From: an uncultured Clostridia bacterium
GTDB taxonomy: Bacteria; Bacillota; Clostridia; Christensenellales; CASEPJ01
Direction: 5' to 3'
Assembly: GCA_949289715.1 (NCBI GenBank)
Contig: CASEPJ010000140.1
Location: 1 to 6,896 of the forward strand
Length of the DNA: 6,896 bases
In this document: positions 1 to 6,704 of the stretch, in pieces
Layout of the letters: each line of letters opens with the position of its first letter
How positions within the stretch are numbered: the first letter of the stretch is position 1
Notes under the pieces: generated by a model
Seen by the model: only the letters and a program-made list of their open reading frames with translations
Told to the model about the DNA's origin: nothing
Database searches by the model: none
Program-made: the position numbers and the translations under genes

Positions 1-349
1 AGCCGGTCAGCAATAGAGAAACTACAATTAATGCGCAAAAACAATTAAATATTATTCTTTCGCCGGATGTCTTATCGTTTTCCCCCAATTTCATTGAAAG
101 CAACGGCGCACCTCCGAGCCCTAATAGAAAACTGAACGAAGTAATAAGAGTTACTATAGGTCCGCACAAACCTACCCCCGCAAGCGCAAGTTCTCCGTTT
201 TGCATTTGACTTATGAATATTCTGTCGACTATAGAATAAAGAACATTAACCAATTGCGCCAACATGGACGGAATAATTAACTTCAATAGTAGGGGAAGCA
301 TTTTATCGTTGCCGAAATCGTTTAATCTGTTTTTCGCTTTAATATTCAC
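1..349 (-). CDS. MATE-family multidrug/metabolite efflux transporter, N-terminal part (cut by window edge)
   Basis: This is the first 116 residues of an integral membrane protein of the MATE family, antiporters that export drugs or metabolites using a Na+ or H+ gradient. The translation has the hallmark start of the family: a short polar N-terminus (residues 1-16), then a first membrane helix at about 18-46 containing IPSMLAQLVNVLYSIVDRIFI. The 'N-x-x-Y-x-x-V-D-R-I-F-I' pattern is typical. A second hydrophobic stretch runs at about 54-84, followed by the short loop KLGENDK and the start of a third helix at about 99. GTG at 349-347 is chosen because an in-frame TAG lies two codons upstream, and an AGGCGG ribosome-binding site sits at 366-361. 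The 11-base spacing to the start is rather long. The next in-frame ATG (residue 17) has no such site. The rest of the gene lies outside the window. The substrate cannot be told. The gene is downstream of gltX but separated by 246 bases and a hairpin, so it may be a separate unit. Confidence 0.88.
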   Translation of the reverse strand, partial: MNIKAKNRLNDFGNDKMLPLLLKLIIPSMLAQLVNVLYSIVDRIFISQMQNGELALAGVGLCGPIVTLITSFSFLLGLGGAPLLSMKLGENDKTSGERIIFNCFCALIVVSLLLTG

Positions 350-360
350 TTTCTATTTTA

Positions 361-407
361 CCGCCTGTTTTAAACAAAATGAATACAGGCGCAATTAACG
401 CCTGTAT
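361..407 (-). promoter_or_regulatory. Possible switching leader of the MATE gene with two mutually exclusive hairpins
   Basis: Read on the minus strand there are three segments: ATACAGGCG (407-399), CGCCTGTAT (391-383) and ACAGGCGG (368-361). The middle segment can pair with the first, giving a 9-bp terminator-like hairpin. It can instead pair with the third over 7 bp, giving a hairpin with a 16-base loop. The third segment contains the AGGCGG ribosome-binding site of the MATE gene, so the second pairing would hide it. This is the architecture of an attenuator or riboswitch expression platform, but I do not recognise a ligand-binding domain upstream. Positions 408-595 are very AT-rich with no conserved riboswitch core that I can name. 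The pairings are seen directly; the regulatory role is inferred. Confidence 0.4.
383..407 (-). terminator. Hairpin downstream of gltX and upstream of the MATE gene; probable weak intrinsic terminator or attenuator
   Basis: A perfect 9-bp stem (ATACAGGCG with CGCCTGTAT, loop 392-398) is followed on the minus strand by TCATTTTGTTT, a moderately U-rich run. It is the first GC-containing hairpin after the gltX stop, 189 bases away, so it could end the radC-gltX transcript. It also lies only 34 bases upstream of the MATE start codon, which suits an attenuator. The tail is interrupted by G and C, so termination may be inefficient. On the plus strand the run after the stem is a poorer tail, and no plus-strand gene precedes it. 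Confidence 0.55.
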
Positions 408-595
408 GTGAATAATAATTATTTAATTTTTTATTGTATTGAAAAGTTAAATGTAACTATCGAGGTTTATAAATCAAACTTATTTAATGAACACATTAAT
501 TTTAATTGCATTGTATTTTTTTTAATTTATAAACTGCCTTAATAAATAAATTAAAAAAAGGTTAAATTAGTAGAATATATTTTTCGAATACAATA

Positions 596-2038
596 TTAAT
601 CCAATCTTTTAATTGCGGCATCCAGCCTTTTTAATGTTTCTTCTTTTTTAAGAATATAAATCATCTCTGTAGCACCTCCAGGAGTATTGGCAACTCCTGT
701 AACCGCAATACGCACGGGATAAAGCACCTGCCCGTTTTTCAAACCCGTTTCTTCCACCGTTTTCAATAAAACCGAATGTATATTTTCCTCACTAAAATCC
801 TGTAATTTACTTAAATTTTCCCTTACCGCTTGCAAAGCCGGCTTTACGGTAGATTTATCGGTTTTCATTTTTTTATGAGTAAACAATTCCAAATCAAAGT
901 TTTCGTCGTACTCTTTTAAAAATTCGAGTTTCTCAGGAATTTCGGAAAGAACTTCGGTTCTTGTTTTTAGAAGTTTACTTAAATACAACAAATCCATTCC
1001 TTCGACATCCGATTTGTCAAACCAAGGTTTTGCGTGTTTTAAATATTCTTCATCGCTCATTTCCTTTATATATTCAAAATTCAACCACCTCAATTTAGCT
1101 TCGTCGAAAATGGAGGAATCTTTACATAAACCATCAACCGAAAAAAGCTCTATGAGTTCTTGCATGCTCATTTTTTCTTTGTTTTGTTTAGGACTCCACC
1201 CCAAAAGCGCAATATAGTTTACTATGGCTTCGGGAATATAGCCTTTTTCTATAAAATCTTCGAAATTGGCATCGCCGTAACGTTTGGATAACTTTCTCGT
1301 CGCATCTTTCATAATGGGAGGCAGATGCATATAATAAGGATGTTCCCACCCGAAACTTTTATATATTAGGTTATATTTAGGGGTTGAAGACAAGTATTCA
1401 TTTCCCCTTATAACGTGTGTAATTTTCATAAGATGGTCGTCAACCACATTGGCGAAATTATATGTGGGCATTCCGTCCGATTTCAAAAGAATATTATCTT
1501 CAAGGTCGGCACAATCTACCGTAATTTTACCGTAGACCATATCTTCATATTCGGTAATTCCGCTTAAAGGTATATTTTGCCTTATAACATAAGGCACTCC
1601 TAAATCAAGTTTTTTTTGAATTTCCTCTTTAGAGAGATGAAGGCAATGCTTATCGTATTTTCTGTTACCGTTTTCGTCGGTTAAAGATTCCAATCGCTCT
1701 TTATCGCAAAAACAATAATAAGCTCCCCCTAAATCTACCAGTTTTTTTGCATATTCCGCATAAATATTTTTTCTTTCGCTCTGAATATAGGGTCCATAAT
1801 CTCCGCCTATATCCGGACCTTCGTCGGCTTTAATTCCGGCAGCTTTAAGAGTGCGATAAATAACTTCAACCGCACCTTCCACTTCCCTTTCTCTGTCCGT
1901 ATCTTCGATTCTTAAAATAAATTTTCCGTCATTTGCTTTAGCATATAGATAAGCATATAATGCCGTTCTTAAATTTCCTATATGCATAAACCCGGTAGGG
2001 CTGGGAGCAAATCTTGTTCTAACCTGCAATTTTTCCAT
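596..2038 (-). CDS. gltX: Glutamyl-tRNA synthetase
   Basis: This cytoplasmic class I aminoacyl-tRNA synthetase attaches glutamate to tRNA-Glu using ATP. The 480-residue product has the usual bacterial length. The Rossmann catalytic domain opens with RFAPSPTG and the HIGH-type motif HIGN (19-22), followed by LRIEDTDRER (42-51). Zinc ligands of the CxC...CxH kind are visible at Cys109, Cys111, Cys132 and His134. The KMSKS-type loop is KLSKR at 249-253. The helical anticodon-binding region fills roughly 330-480. The start is placed at the ATG at 2038-2036 because CGGAGG lies just upstream (4-base gap) and the conserved domain begins at once. An in-frame ATG at 2065 would overlap radC and has no ribosome-binding site. 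The gene follows radC by 10 bases and is very probably co-transcribed with it. Some bacterial GluRS enzymes also charge tRNA-Gln for later amidation. Which type this is cannot be decided by eye. Confidence 0.97.
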   Translation of the reverse strand: MEKLQVRTRFAPSPTGFMHIGNLRTALYAYLYAKANDGKFILRIEDTDREREVEGAVEVIYRTLKAAGIKADEGPDIGGDYGPYIQSERKNIYAEYAKKLVDLGGAYYCFCDKERLESLTDENGNRKYDKHCLHLSKEEIQKKLDLGVPYVIRQNIPLSGITEYEDMVYGKITVDCADLEDNILLKSDGMPTYNFANVVDDHLMKITHVIRGNEYLSSTPKYNLIYKSFGWEHPYYMHLPPIMKDATRKLSKRYGDANFEDFIEKGYIPEAIVNYIALLGWSPKQNKEKMSMQELIELFSVDGLCKDSSIFDEAKLRWLNFEYIKEMSDEEYLKHAKPWFDKSDVEGMDLLYLSKLLKTRTEVLSEIPEKLEFLKEYDENFDLELFTHKKMKTDKSTVKPALQAVRENLSKLQDFSEENIHSVLLKTVEETGLKNGQVLYPVRIAVTGVANTPGGATEMIYILKKEETLKRLDAAIKRLD

Positions 2039-2048
2039 ATAGCCTCCG

Positions 2049-2753
2049 TTATTCGTCGAATACATCGCAATGCATATCGTGTTTCATGCTATATGCATCA
2101 TCCTGACCGACTATTATATGGTCATCCACCCTTACACCGAGCGGAGCCAAAATATTTTTTAAACTTCTTGTCATTCTAATATCGTCATAAGAGGGATAAA
2201 TTTCTCCCGAGGGATGATTATGTGCCAATATTACATGAACGGCGTTCACATTCAATACATAATGGGCAACGTCTCTCGTATAAAAAATACTTTCCGTTGG
2301 AGTACCCGCATCCGACAAAAATTTACCATCAATATATTTATAATTATTGTTCAAACAAATAACATAAAATCTTTCTTCCGTCAAATTAACAAATTTGGAT
2401 ATTATAAATTTTTTTACTTTTTCAAAAGTGTCCAAATTTTCACTGACTTTCATTTTACCTACGTTATATCTGGTAATAATTTCTTTTACCGCTTTTAAAA
2501 GAACTGCCGACTCTTTTCCTATTCCTTCGACTTTTAATAAAGATTCCTTTTTCGCATCAAAAATATTTACTATAGAGCCGAACTCGTCTAACAACCTGTG
2601 CGCTATCGGATTCGTATCGCACCTTGTATTGGTGTTATATAAAAGAATTTCCAAAAGCTCGTGGTCGGGCATATTTTCGGTACCGCCTTTATGTGCTTTT
2701 TCTCTAAGCCTGGCTCTATGTCCTTCGTGAACGTTCATCTTTTGATTATTCAT
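2049..2753 (-). CDS. radC: RadC family JAB/MPN-domain protein (UPF0758)
   Basis: The product is 234 residues, the normal length for the family. The N-terminal part (HRARLREK at 12-19 and DHELLEILLY at 30-39) leads into a helix-hairpin-helix with VEGIGKES at 75-82, a DNA-binding fold. The C-terminal JAB/MPN+ domain carries the metal-site signature H-x-H-x7-S-x2-D, seen as His178, His180, Ser188 and Asp191. A candidate catalytic Glu lies at 126-127. Despite the name, the link to DNA repair in Escherichia coli was withdrawn, and the cellular role of RadC is unsettled. The intact signature suggests a metal-dependent hydrolase or a DNA-associated enzyme. The ATG at 2753 is preceded by AGAGGA; a second Met at residue 6 has no such site. 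The gene is the first of the radC-gltX unit and has a candidate promoter at 2805-2834. Confidence 0.95.
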   Translation of the reverse strand: MNNQKMNVHEGHRARLREKAHKGGTENMPDHELLEILLYNTNTRCDTNPIAHRLLDEFGSIVNIFDAKKESLLKVEGIGKESAVLLKAVKEIITRYNVGKMKVSENLDTFEKVKKFIISKFVNLTEERFYVICLNNNYKYIDGKFLSDAGTPTESIFYTRDVAHYVLNVNAVHVILAHNHPSGEIYPSYDDIRMTRSLKNILAPLGVRVDDHIIVGQDDAYSMKHDMHCDVFDE

Positions 2754-2804
2754 AATTCCTCTTATAAGTTATTAGGTATAAAATTAAATTTGCCGTGTAA
2801 AAGT

Positions 2805-2834
2805 AATATAATAAATTAATTGATTTATTAACAA
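2805..2834 (-). promoter_or_regulatory. Candidate housekeeping (sigma-A type) promoter for radC-gltX
   Basis: Read on the minus strand, a -35 element TTGTTA (2834-2829) and a -10 element TATATT (2810-2805) are separated by 18 bases. This puts the transcript start about 45 bases upstream of the radC ATG. The surroundings are so AT-rich that other weak combinations exist, so the exact hexamers are uncertain. Confidence 0.5.
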
Positions 2835-2904
2835 ATTTTTACACAAGTATTTTAACAAAATAGTTAAAAAAAGTAAAATAAAATGCAGCTCATTTGCGAT
2901 ATTG

Positions 2905-2913
2905 TGGTATAAT
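2905..2913 (+). promoter_or_regulatory. Extended -10 promoter for the M20 dipeptidase gene
   Basis: TGGTATAAT is a consensus TATAAT with the TGn extension, which can work with a poor -35 element. No good -35 hexamer is seen at 16-18 bases upstream. Transcription would start near 2920, giving a leader of about 20 bases that contains the ribosome-binding site AAAGGTG (2930-2936), 5 bases before the ATG at 2942. The promoter is divergent from that of radC. Confidence 0.65.
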
Positions 2914-2941
2914 AATTATATAAAAACTAAAAGGTGTATTT

Positions 2942-4204
2942 ATGAAGAAAAATATAATAAAAAAAATCATTGAAGATACTATAAAACTCGTAAATATCAA
3001 AAGCGTAAAAGATACCCCTACAGAAAACCATCCTTTCGGTAAAGAAGTTTCAAAAGCCCTCGATTTCACGCTTCAATTAGCCGAATCTATGGGATTTTCC
3101 TGCAATAATTACGATAATTATATCGGAGAATGTATGTACGGCAGCGGAGAAAAAACCTTTGCCGTATTGTGTCATTTGGATGTTATGCCCGCCACAGGTT
3201 TCGAAAGTGCCTTCAACGCAAAAATAATAGACAATAAATTGGTAGGTCGAGGCGTTTTAGACGATAAATGCCCAACCGTGGCTATTCTTCATATTTTAAA
3301 TCAATTAAAAGAGGAAGGTATCGTTCCCCGACATAAAATAAAAGTAATTTTCGGGCTGGACGAAGAAAGTGGCTGGAACTGCATAAATCATTATAAAAAA
3401 CTAAAAGGAGAAATTGCGGATTTCGGAATAGCACCCGATGCGGATTTTCCCGTTATATATGCGGAAAAAGGTATTATCCATTTTGACATACAGTTCCCTT
3501 TTTATTCCGAAAAAATCAAATCTTTAAATGTAAAAAATAGATATAATGCCGTACCAGATTATGCAAGTGCCACCCTTAACGGCAAAACGTTAACGAAAAC
3601 GGGTAAGCCGGCACATGCTTCCACGCCTAATGAAGGCGATAATGCGCTCATTAAAATTATCAAAGAAATTAATAAATATGAAGATAACAAAATATTGGAA
3701 TTTTTGTCCCGTATAAAAACGGACGGCTCGGGATTAAATTTAAATATTGAAGACGAAAAAAGCGGCAAACTGACTTTAAACGTTGCAAATGCCCTTCAAA
3801 CCGATACTCATTTAACTATAGGCTTTGACGTGCGTTACCCCGTCAGCTTTAAAAAAGAAAATATTTTAAACCGTATTAAATGTGTAATTCCAAAAGGAGC
3901 AGAAGTTATTTTAAAAACAAACCAAGACCCGCTTTATGTAGATAAAAATTCCAATTTAATAAAAACTTTGCTATCCTCTTACAATAAATTTTCAAAAACA
4001 AACGAAGAAGCCCTTGCCATAGGAGGAGGCACTTATGCCCGTGCGCTGAAATATGCCGTTGCCTTCGGTCCTGTCAGAGACAATAATTCCGCACATACAG
4101 ACCACGAATATATGACGTTAGATGAAATCGAATTTATGTGCGACGTGTATTACGATGCATTGAAAAAAATATTGACATCAAGTTATGAAGAATTAATCAA
4201 TTAA
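2942..4204 (+). CDS. M20-family metallopeptidase, PepV-like dipeptidase (compact form)
   Basis: Predicted cytoplasmic dinuclear-zinc dipeptidase of peptidase family M20, closest in its motifs to PepV (Xaa-His/beta-Ala dipeptidases). Metal and catalytic residues are in order: CHLDVMP with His78 and Asp80; GRGVLDDK with Asp107; GLDEESGW with Glu141 and Glu142; APDADFP with Asp166; and AHTDHEY with His385. The lid domain carries GKPAHASTPNEGDNA with His225, the residue that in PepV helps stabilise the transition state. There is no signal peptide. At 420 residues it is shorter than PepV (about 465-470). The shortfall seems to lie just before the GKPAHAS motif, where NAVPDYASATL passes almost at once into NGKTLTKTG. 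DDKCP replaces the common DDKGP. Substrate preference may differ from PepV. It has its own promoter and ribosome-binding site (AAAGGTG), and its terminator lies inside the convergent ispE. It is the only plus-strand gene here. Confidence 0.92.
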   Translation: MKKNIIKKIIEDTIKLVNIKSVKDTPTENHPFGKEVSKALDFTLQLAESMGFSCNNYDNYIGECMYGSGEKTFAVLCHLDVMPATGFESAFNAKIIDNKLVGRGVLDDKCPTVAILHILNQLKEEGIVPRHKIKVIFGLDEESGWNCINHYKKLKGEIADFGIAPDADFPVIYAEKGIIHFDIQFPFYSEKIKSLNVKNRYNAVPDYASATLNGKTLTKTGKPAHASTPNEGDNALIKIIKEINKYEDNKILEFLSRIKTDGSGLNLNIEDEKSGKLTLNVANALQTDTHLTIGFDVRYPVSFKKENILNRIKCVIPKGAEVILKTNQDPLYVDKNSNLIKTLLSSYNKFSKTNEEALAIGGGTYARALKYAVAFGPVRDNNSAHTDHEYMTLDEIEFMCDVYYDALKKILTSSYEELIN

Positions 4205-4214
4205 AAATTTTATT

Positions 4215-5087
4215 TTATTCGGAAAAAATATATTCTATGCCTTTATTAACCGTTTTTAAAGCTTTGCAAAAACAAAAACGGTTTTTTAATTTTTTCTCAA
4301 GTTCCGCCGCAGAATTTTCGTCGTTCATCAATGCATAAACTGTACTGCCGCTGCCGCTCATATTGACCGCCAAAGGCTTATAACTTAATAATATTTTATA
4401 AAGTTTTTCTATTTCGGGCAATATAGTTGATGCCGGTTTATATAACATATTTTTGAGATTGCCTGCTACGGCAAACAAATCGTTTTTTATTACGGCTTGC
4501 TGTAAAACATTATTGTCAGAAATAATGCCGGGTTGAGAAATTTCGTCGAACTGTTCATAACATTTTCTGCTGTTTACCCCTTTGGCGGGTTTTAAAGCTA
4601 CAATGTTTAAAGGCGTTTCGCAATCGAAAAACTCCACTGCATCGCCTATGCCTTTTACCCTGGCATAGCCGCCTTTCATCATAAAAGAAATATCACTGCC
4701 TATTGAGTTTGCAATTTCATTCAATTTTATTTTATCGTGGATTGCAAACAATTTTTCCAAAGCTAAAATAATACCCACGGCATCTGCGGAAGAACCGCCT
4801 AATCCGCCAGAAACAGGAATATTTTTTTCTATTTCCAACTCGACTCCGTCAATGCCGAATTCGGAACAAACGGCCTCTGCAGCTTTATAAGCAGAATTGG
4901 ATTTAACAAATCCGACATTACCAAGACAAGTAATGCCTTTTTTATCGGTTTTTTTTGCTTTTATACAATCGCAAATATCGACGGATGCCATAATCATATC
5001 CAATAAATGGAATCCGTCATCTCTTATACCTGTTATATTTAACGATAAATTTATTTTTCCGTAACACTTTACGGTTATTTCTTTCAA
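4215..5087 (-). CDS. ispE: 4-diphosphocytidyl-2-C-methyl-D-erythritol kinase
   Basis: This cytoplasmic GHMP-family kinase phosphorylates the 2-hydroxyl of CDP-methylerythritol with ATP, the fourth step of the non-mevalonate (MEP) isoprenoid pathway. At 290 residues it has full family length. The N-terminal substrate motif is YGKINLSL with Lys11 and Asn13. The ATP-binding GHMP motif is IPVSGGLGGSSADA (90-103). The probable catalytic Asp132 lies in GSDISF, and the C-terminal glycine-rich motif MSGSGSTVYAL starts at 243. The start codon is TTG at 5087-5085. It is supported by AGGGTG just upstream, by the immediate match to the conserved N-terminus, and by the lack of any nearby in-frame ATG. A strong promoter at 5117-5145 serves this gene, so it does not depend on read-through from the sipL-like gene. 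The tail-to-tail gap to the dipeptidase gene is 10 bases. Confidence 0.96.
   Translation of the reverse strand: MKEITVKCYGKINLSLNITGIRDDGFHLLDMIMASVDICDCIKAKKTDKKGITCLGNVGFVKSNSAYKAAEAVCSEFGIDGVELEIEKNIPVSGGLGGSSADAVGIILALEKLFAIHDKIKLNEIANSIGSDISFMMKGGYARVKGIGDAVEFFDCETPLNIVALKPAKGVNSRKCYEQFDEISQPGIISDNNVLQQAVIKNDLFAVAGNLKNMLYKPASTILPEIEKLYKILLSYKPLAVNMSGSGSTVYALMNDENSAAELEKKLKNRFCFCKALKTVNKGIEYIFSE
4248..4295 (+). terminator. Intrinsic terminator of the dipeptidase gene, embedded in the 3' end of ispE
   Basis: The stem AACCGTTTTT (4248-4257) pairs with AAAAACGGTT (4274-4283), 10 bp with a 16-base loop. It is followed by TTTTAATTTTTT, giving a strong U-rich tail on the plus strand. It begins 43 bases after the dipeptidase stop. 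The same bases encode about residues 266-280 of IspE on the other strand. In the minus direction the run after the stem (AATAAAGGC) is not a tail, so it should act only on plus-strand transcripts. Confidence 0.8.
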
Positions 5088-5116
5088 AATTACACCCTGC
5101 TTTTCGATTTTTATAT

Positions 5117-5145
5117 ATTATAACAAATCAATTAAGATTTATCAA
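5117..5145 (-). promoter_or_regulatory. Strong housekeeping promoter for ispE
   Basis: On the minus strand TTGATA (5145-5140) and TATAAT (5122-5117) are separated by the optimal 17 bases, with a TGT extension before the -10. Transcription would start near 5110, about 23 bases before the TTG start codon of ispE. The -35 begins only two bases after the U-run of the preceding terminator. This is the best promoter match in the window. Confidence 0.85.
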
Positions 5146-5147
5146 TT

Positions 5148-5182
5148 AAAAACACCCCCTTTTAATACTCTGAAAGGGGGTG
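5148..5182 (-). terminator. Intrinsic terminator of the sipL-like gene
   Basis: On the minus strand a 10-bp perfect stem, CACCCCCTTT (5182-5173) with AAAGGGGGTG (5162-5153) and a 10-base loop, is followed by TTTTT (5152-5148). It starts 8 bases after the stop codon of the SPOCS/LysM gene. The plus-strand side has no U-run, so it is unidirectional. It isolates the upstream gene from ispE. Confidence 0.9.
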
Positions 5183-5189
5183 ATGCAAA

Positions 5190-6704
5190 TTAAACTAATT
5201 GTCTGTAGACTATTATTTTTTCATTTTCTTTAAAAGTTTCGCCGTTGCCCGCTTTTATTTTAGAAGGTTCTATTTTTATTTTCTTTGCTATATCCCATGG
5301 CGTTTGACCTTCTTTGGCGAAAATAATGCTGATTGCAGGTTTTTCGAACGCAAGCGGTTCTTTTTCTTCTATTGCGGTAATACCGTAAACGCTCGATTGA
5401 TTATCCACGTTAAATTCAAACTTCAGCATTGCCGTAATATCCACTTCTCTGCCTTTTCTCTGTTTTGCCGATATATCGCTAACTATCGCCCTGCCGGTAA
5501 TCTTATGACAATCCAAAACGTCTTTTGCATTCATATTGACAGAAAAAGGCAGTTCCACTTCCACAGAATTCAAACCGTTTTCTTCGAAAGAATTATAAAT
5601 TACTCCCGTGTTTACCACTCCTTCGACTGTTACCGTTCCGTTTCCGGCAATTATATTGGCAATATTCACCCTTGAACCGCAACAACATTCTATTTTTGCT
5701 ATTGAGGGCAATTCTTCTTCCAAAGTAGCACTGCCGTCTACTGAATGAGCACTGTAGAAGGGGAATAAAAATCTATTATATTGTAAAGTTTCGCCCGTTA
5801 AAGCAATTTCGTTGGAAAGAGAAAAAGCATCGTTTACCACTTCACTGTCGCTTTCTCTGTATACACTTGCAGACAATAAAATATCCGTATTAATTTTAAC
5901 GGTATTGTCCTTTTCACCGAAATCCTCGTCAATTACTGCTTTAATGTTTTTCAACAAAGCATTGGCGCAAACTTTATCTCCCGTTTCAACAGATTCTATT
6001 TGTATTTCCTGATTGAACGGTATTTCGGCACACATATTTTTAACCCCTACATATTCGTTAGAATAAGTATAACAAATATCGGCAAACATAAAACCGGAAA
6101 CAGAAATTGCGTCGTTTAAACTTTCCACATTGTCAATAACCACCCTGCCTTCGCAATATAAAATATCTTTGACAGAGTCTTTAATGCTAACCTCTTCGCT
6201 CTGAGTGATAATCTCGTTCGAATTACCTACAAGCACGTTAGTTAATGCGTGTTCTTTTTGAATTAGCAAGCCTTCCCCGCCGGAAAGATAATTCAACTCC
6301 ATGCTGCATACGCAATCCACACTGTTTTCGACAACTGCCGCAATAGTAATTTTAGAAGAATTGACGGAAACTATTTCGGTATCGGTTATACAGGTATGTA
6401 CATAGGGTTTACAATAACTTTTTATATTGTCGTCTTTAATTTTTTCCTCGAAATCTGCATTATAATCAAGACATTGAACATCTCCGAAAGTGTCTAATAT
6501 GAGAACTTTGAAGTTCACTCTACCGTTTAATGCAACCTCACCGTTCAACACTTCATACGACAATACCGAACTGTCCGCATTTACGCTTATAACCCTTGCG
6601 ATATCTTTTGGGCAATTTATTTTACCTTCTACCACCGCTTGTACTTTTCCCGTTTGTTTTTTGCAATCGTTTCTTAAAAATTGAAATTCAGGTTGAACAG
6701 CCAT
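5190..6704 (-). CDS. sipL: SPOCS (DUF3794) and LysM-like domain protein, SipL-type spore-coat morphogenesis protein
   Basis: The 504-residue protein has no signal peptide or membrane helix. I read three SPOCS/DUF3794 repeats at roughly 25-140, 155-275 and 310-440, seen as recurring beta-rich units of the form 'V.G.v....Y'. A LysM-like module follows at about 459-502, with GQTPWDIAKKI around Trp470. Three SPOCS domains plus a C-terminal LysM at about 500 residues is the layout of SipL of Clostridioides difficile. There the protein binds the ATPase SpoIVA through its LysM domain and anchors the coat to the forespore in the mother cell. By analogy this gene works in sporulation. Oddities are a Cys340-342 triplet in the third repeat and Pro where LysM usually has Leu before the Trp (TPWDIAK). 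The ATG is preceded by a strong GGAGGT site at 6718-6713. The gene symbol is assigned from architecture and is less certain than the family. As I recall, sipL and ispE are neighbours in other Clostridia too. Confidence 0.85.
   Translation of the reverse strand: MAVQPEFQFLRNDCKKQTGKVQAVVEGKINCPKDIARVISVNADSSVLSYEVLNGEVALNGRVNFKVLILDTFGDVQCLDYNADFEEKIKDDNIKSYCKPYVHTCITDTEIVSVNSSKITIAAVVENSVDCVCSMELNYLSGGEGLLIQKEHALTNVLVGNSNEIITQSEEVSIKDSVKDILYCEGRVVIDNVESLNDAISVSGFMFADICYTYSNEYVGVKNMCAEIPFNQEIQIESVETGDKVCANALLKNIKAVIDEDFGEKDNTVKINTDILLSASVYRESDSEVVNDAFSLSNEIALTGETLQYNRFLFPFYSAHSVDGSATLEEELPSIAKIECCCGSRVNIANIIAGNGTVTVEGVVNTGVIYNSFEENGLNSVEVELPFSVNMNAKDVLDCHKITGRAIVSDISAKQRKGREVDITAMLKFEFNVDNQSSVYGITAIEEKEPLAFEKPAISIIFAKEGQTPWDIAKKIKIEPSKIKAGNGETFKENEKIIVYRQLV

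Noticed and set aside
467..496. A nine-residue open frame (MCSLNKFDL) on the minus strand in the MATE leader, as a possible leader peptide.
   Set aside because: There is no ribosome-binding site before it and its codons show no tell-tale run. Short frames are expected by chance in such AT-rich DNA.
2039..2065. An upstream in-frame ATG that would add nine residues to GltX.
   Set aside because: It overlaps the end of radC and has no ribosome-binding site. The added residues include the codons that form the ribosome-binding site of the ATG at 2038.
2754..2941. A T-box or other riboswitch in the radC-dipeptidase divergent region that could control gltX.
   Set aside because: The region is AT-rich with no T-box core sequence and no stable terminator/antiterminator pair. 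Predicted leaders on both sides are short.
5199..5675. A 158-codon open frame on the plus strand opposite the sipL-like gene.
   Set aside because: The translation is rich in Phe, Tyr and Arg with no recognisable domain. It lies wholly antisense to a well-supported gene and has no convincing start signals.
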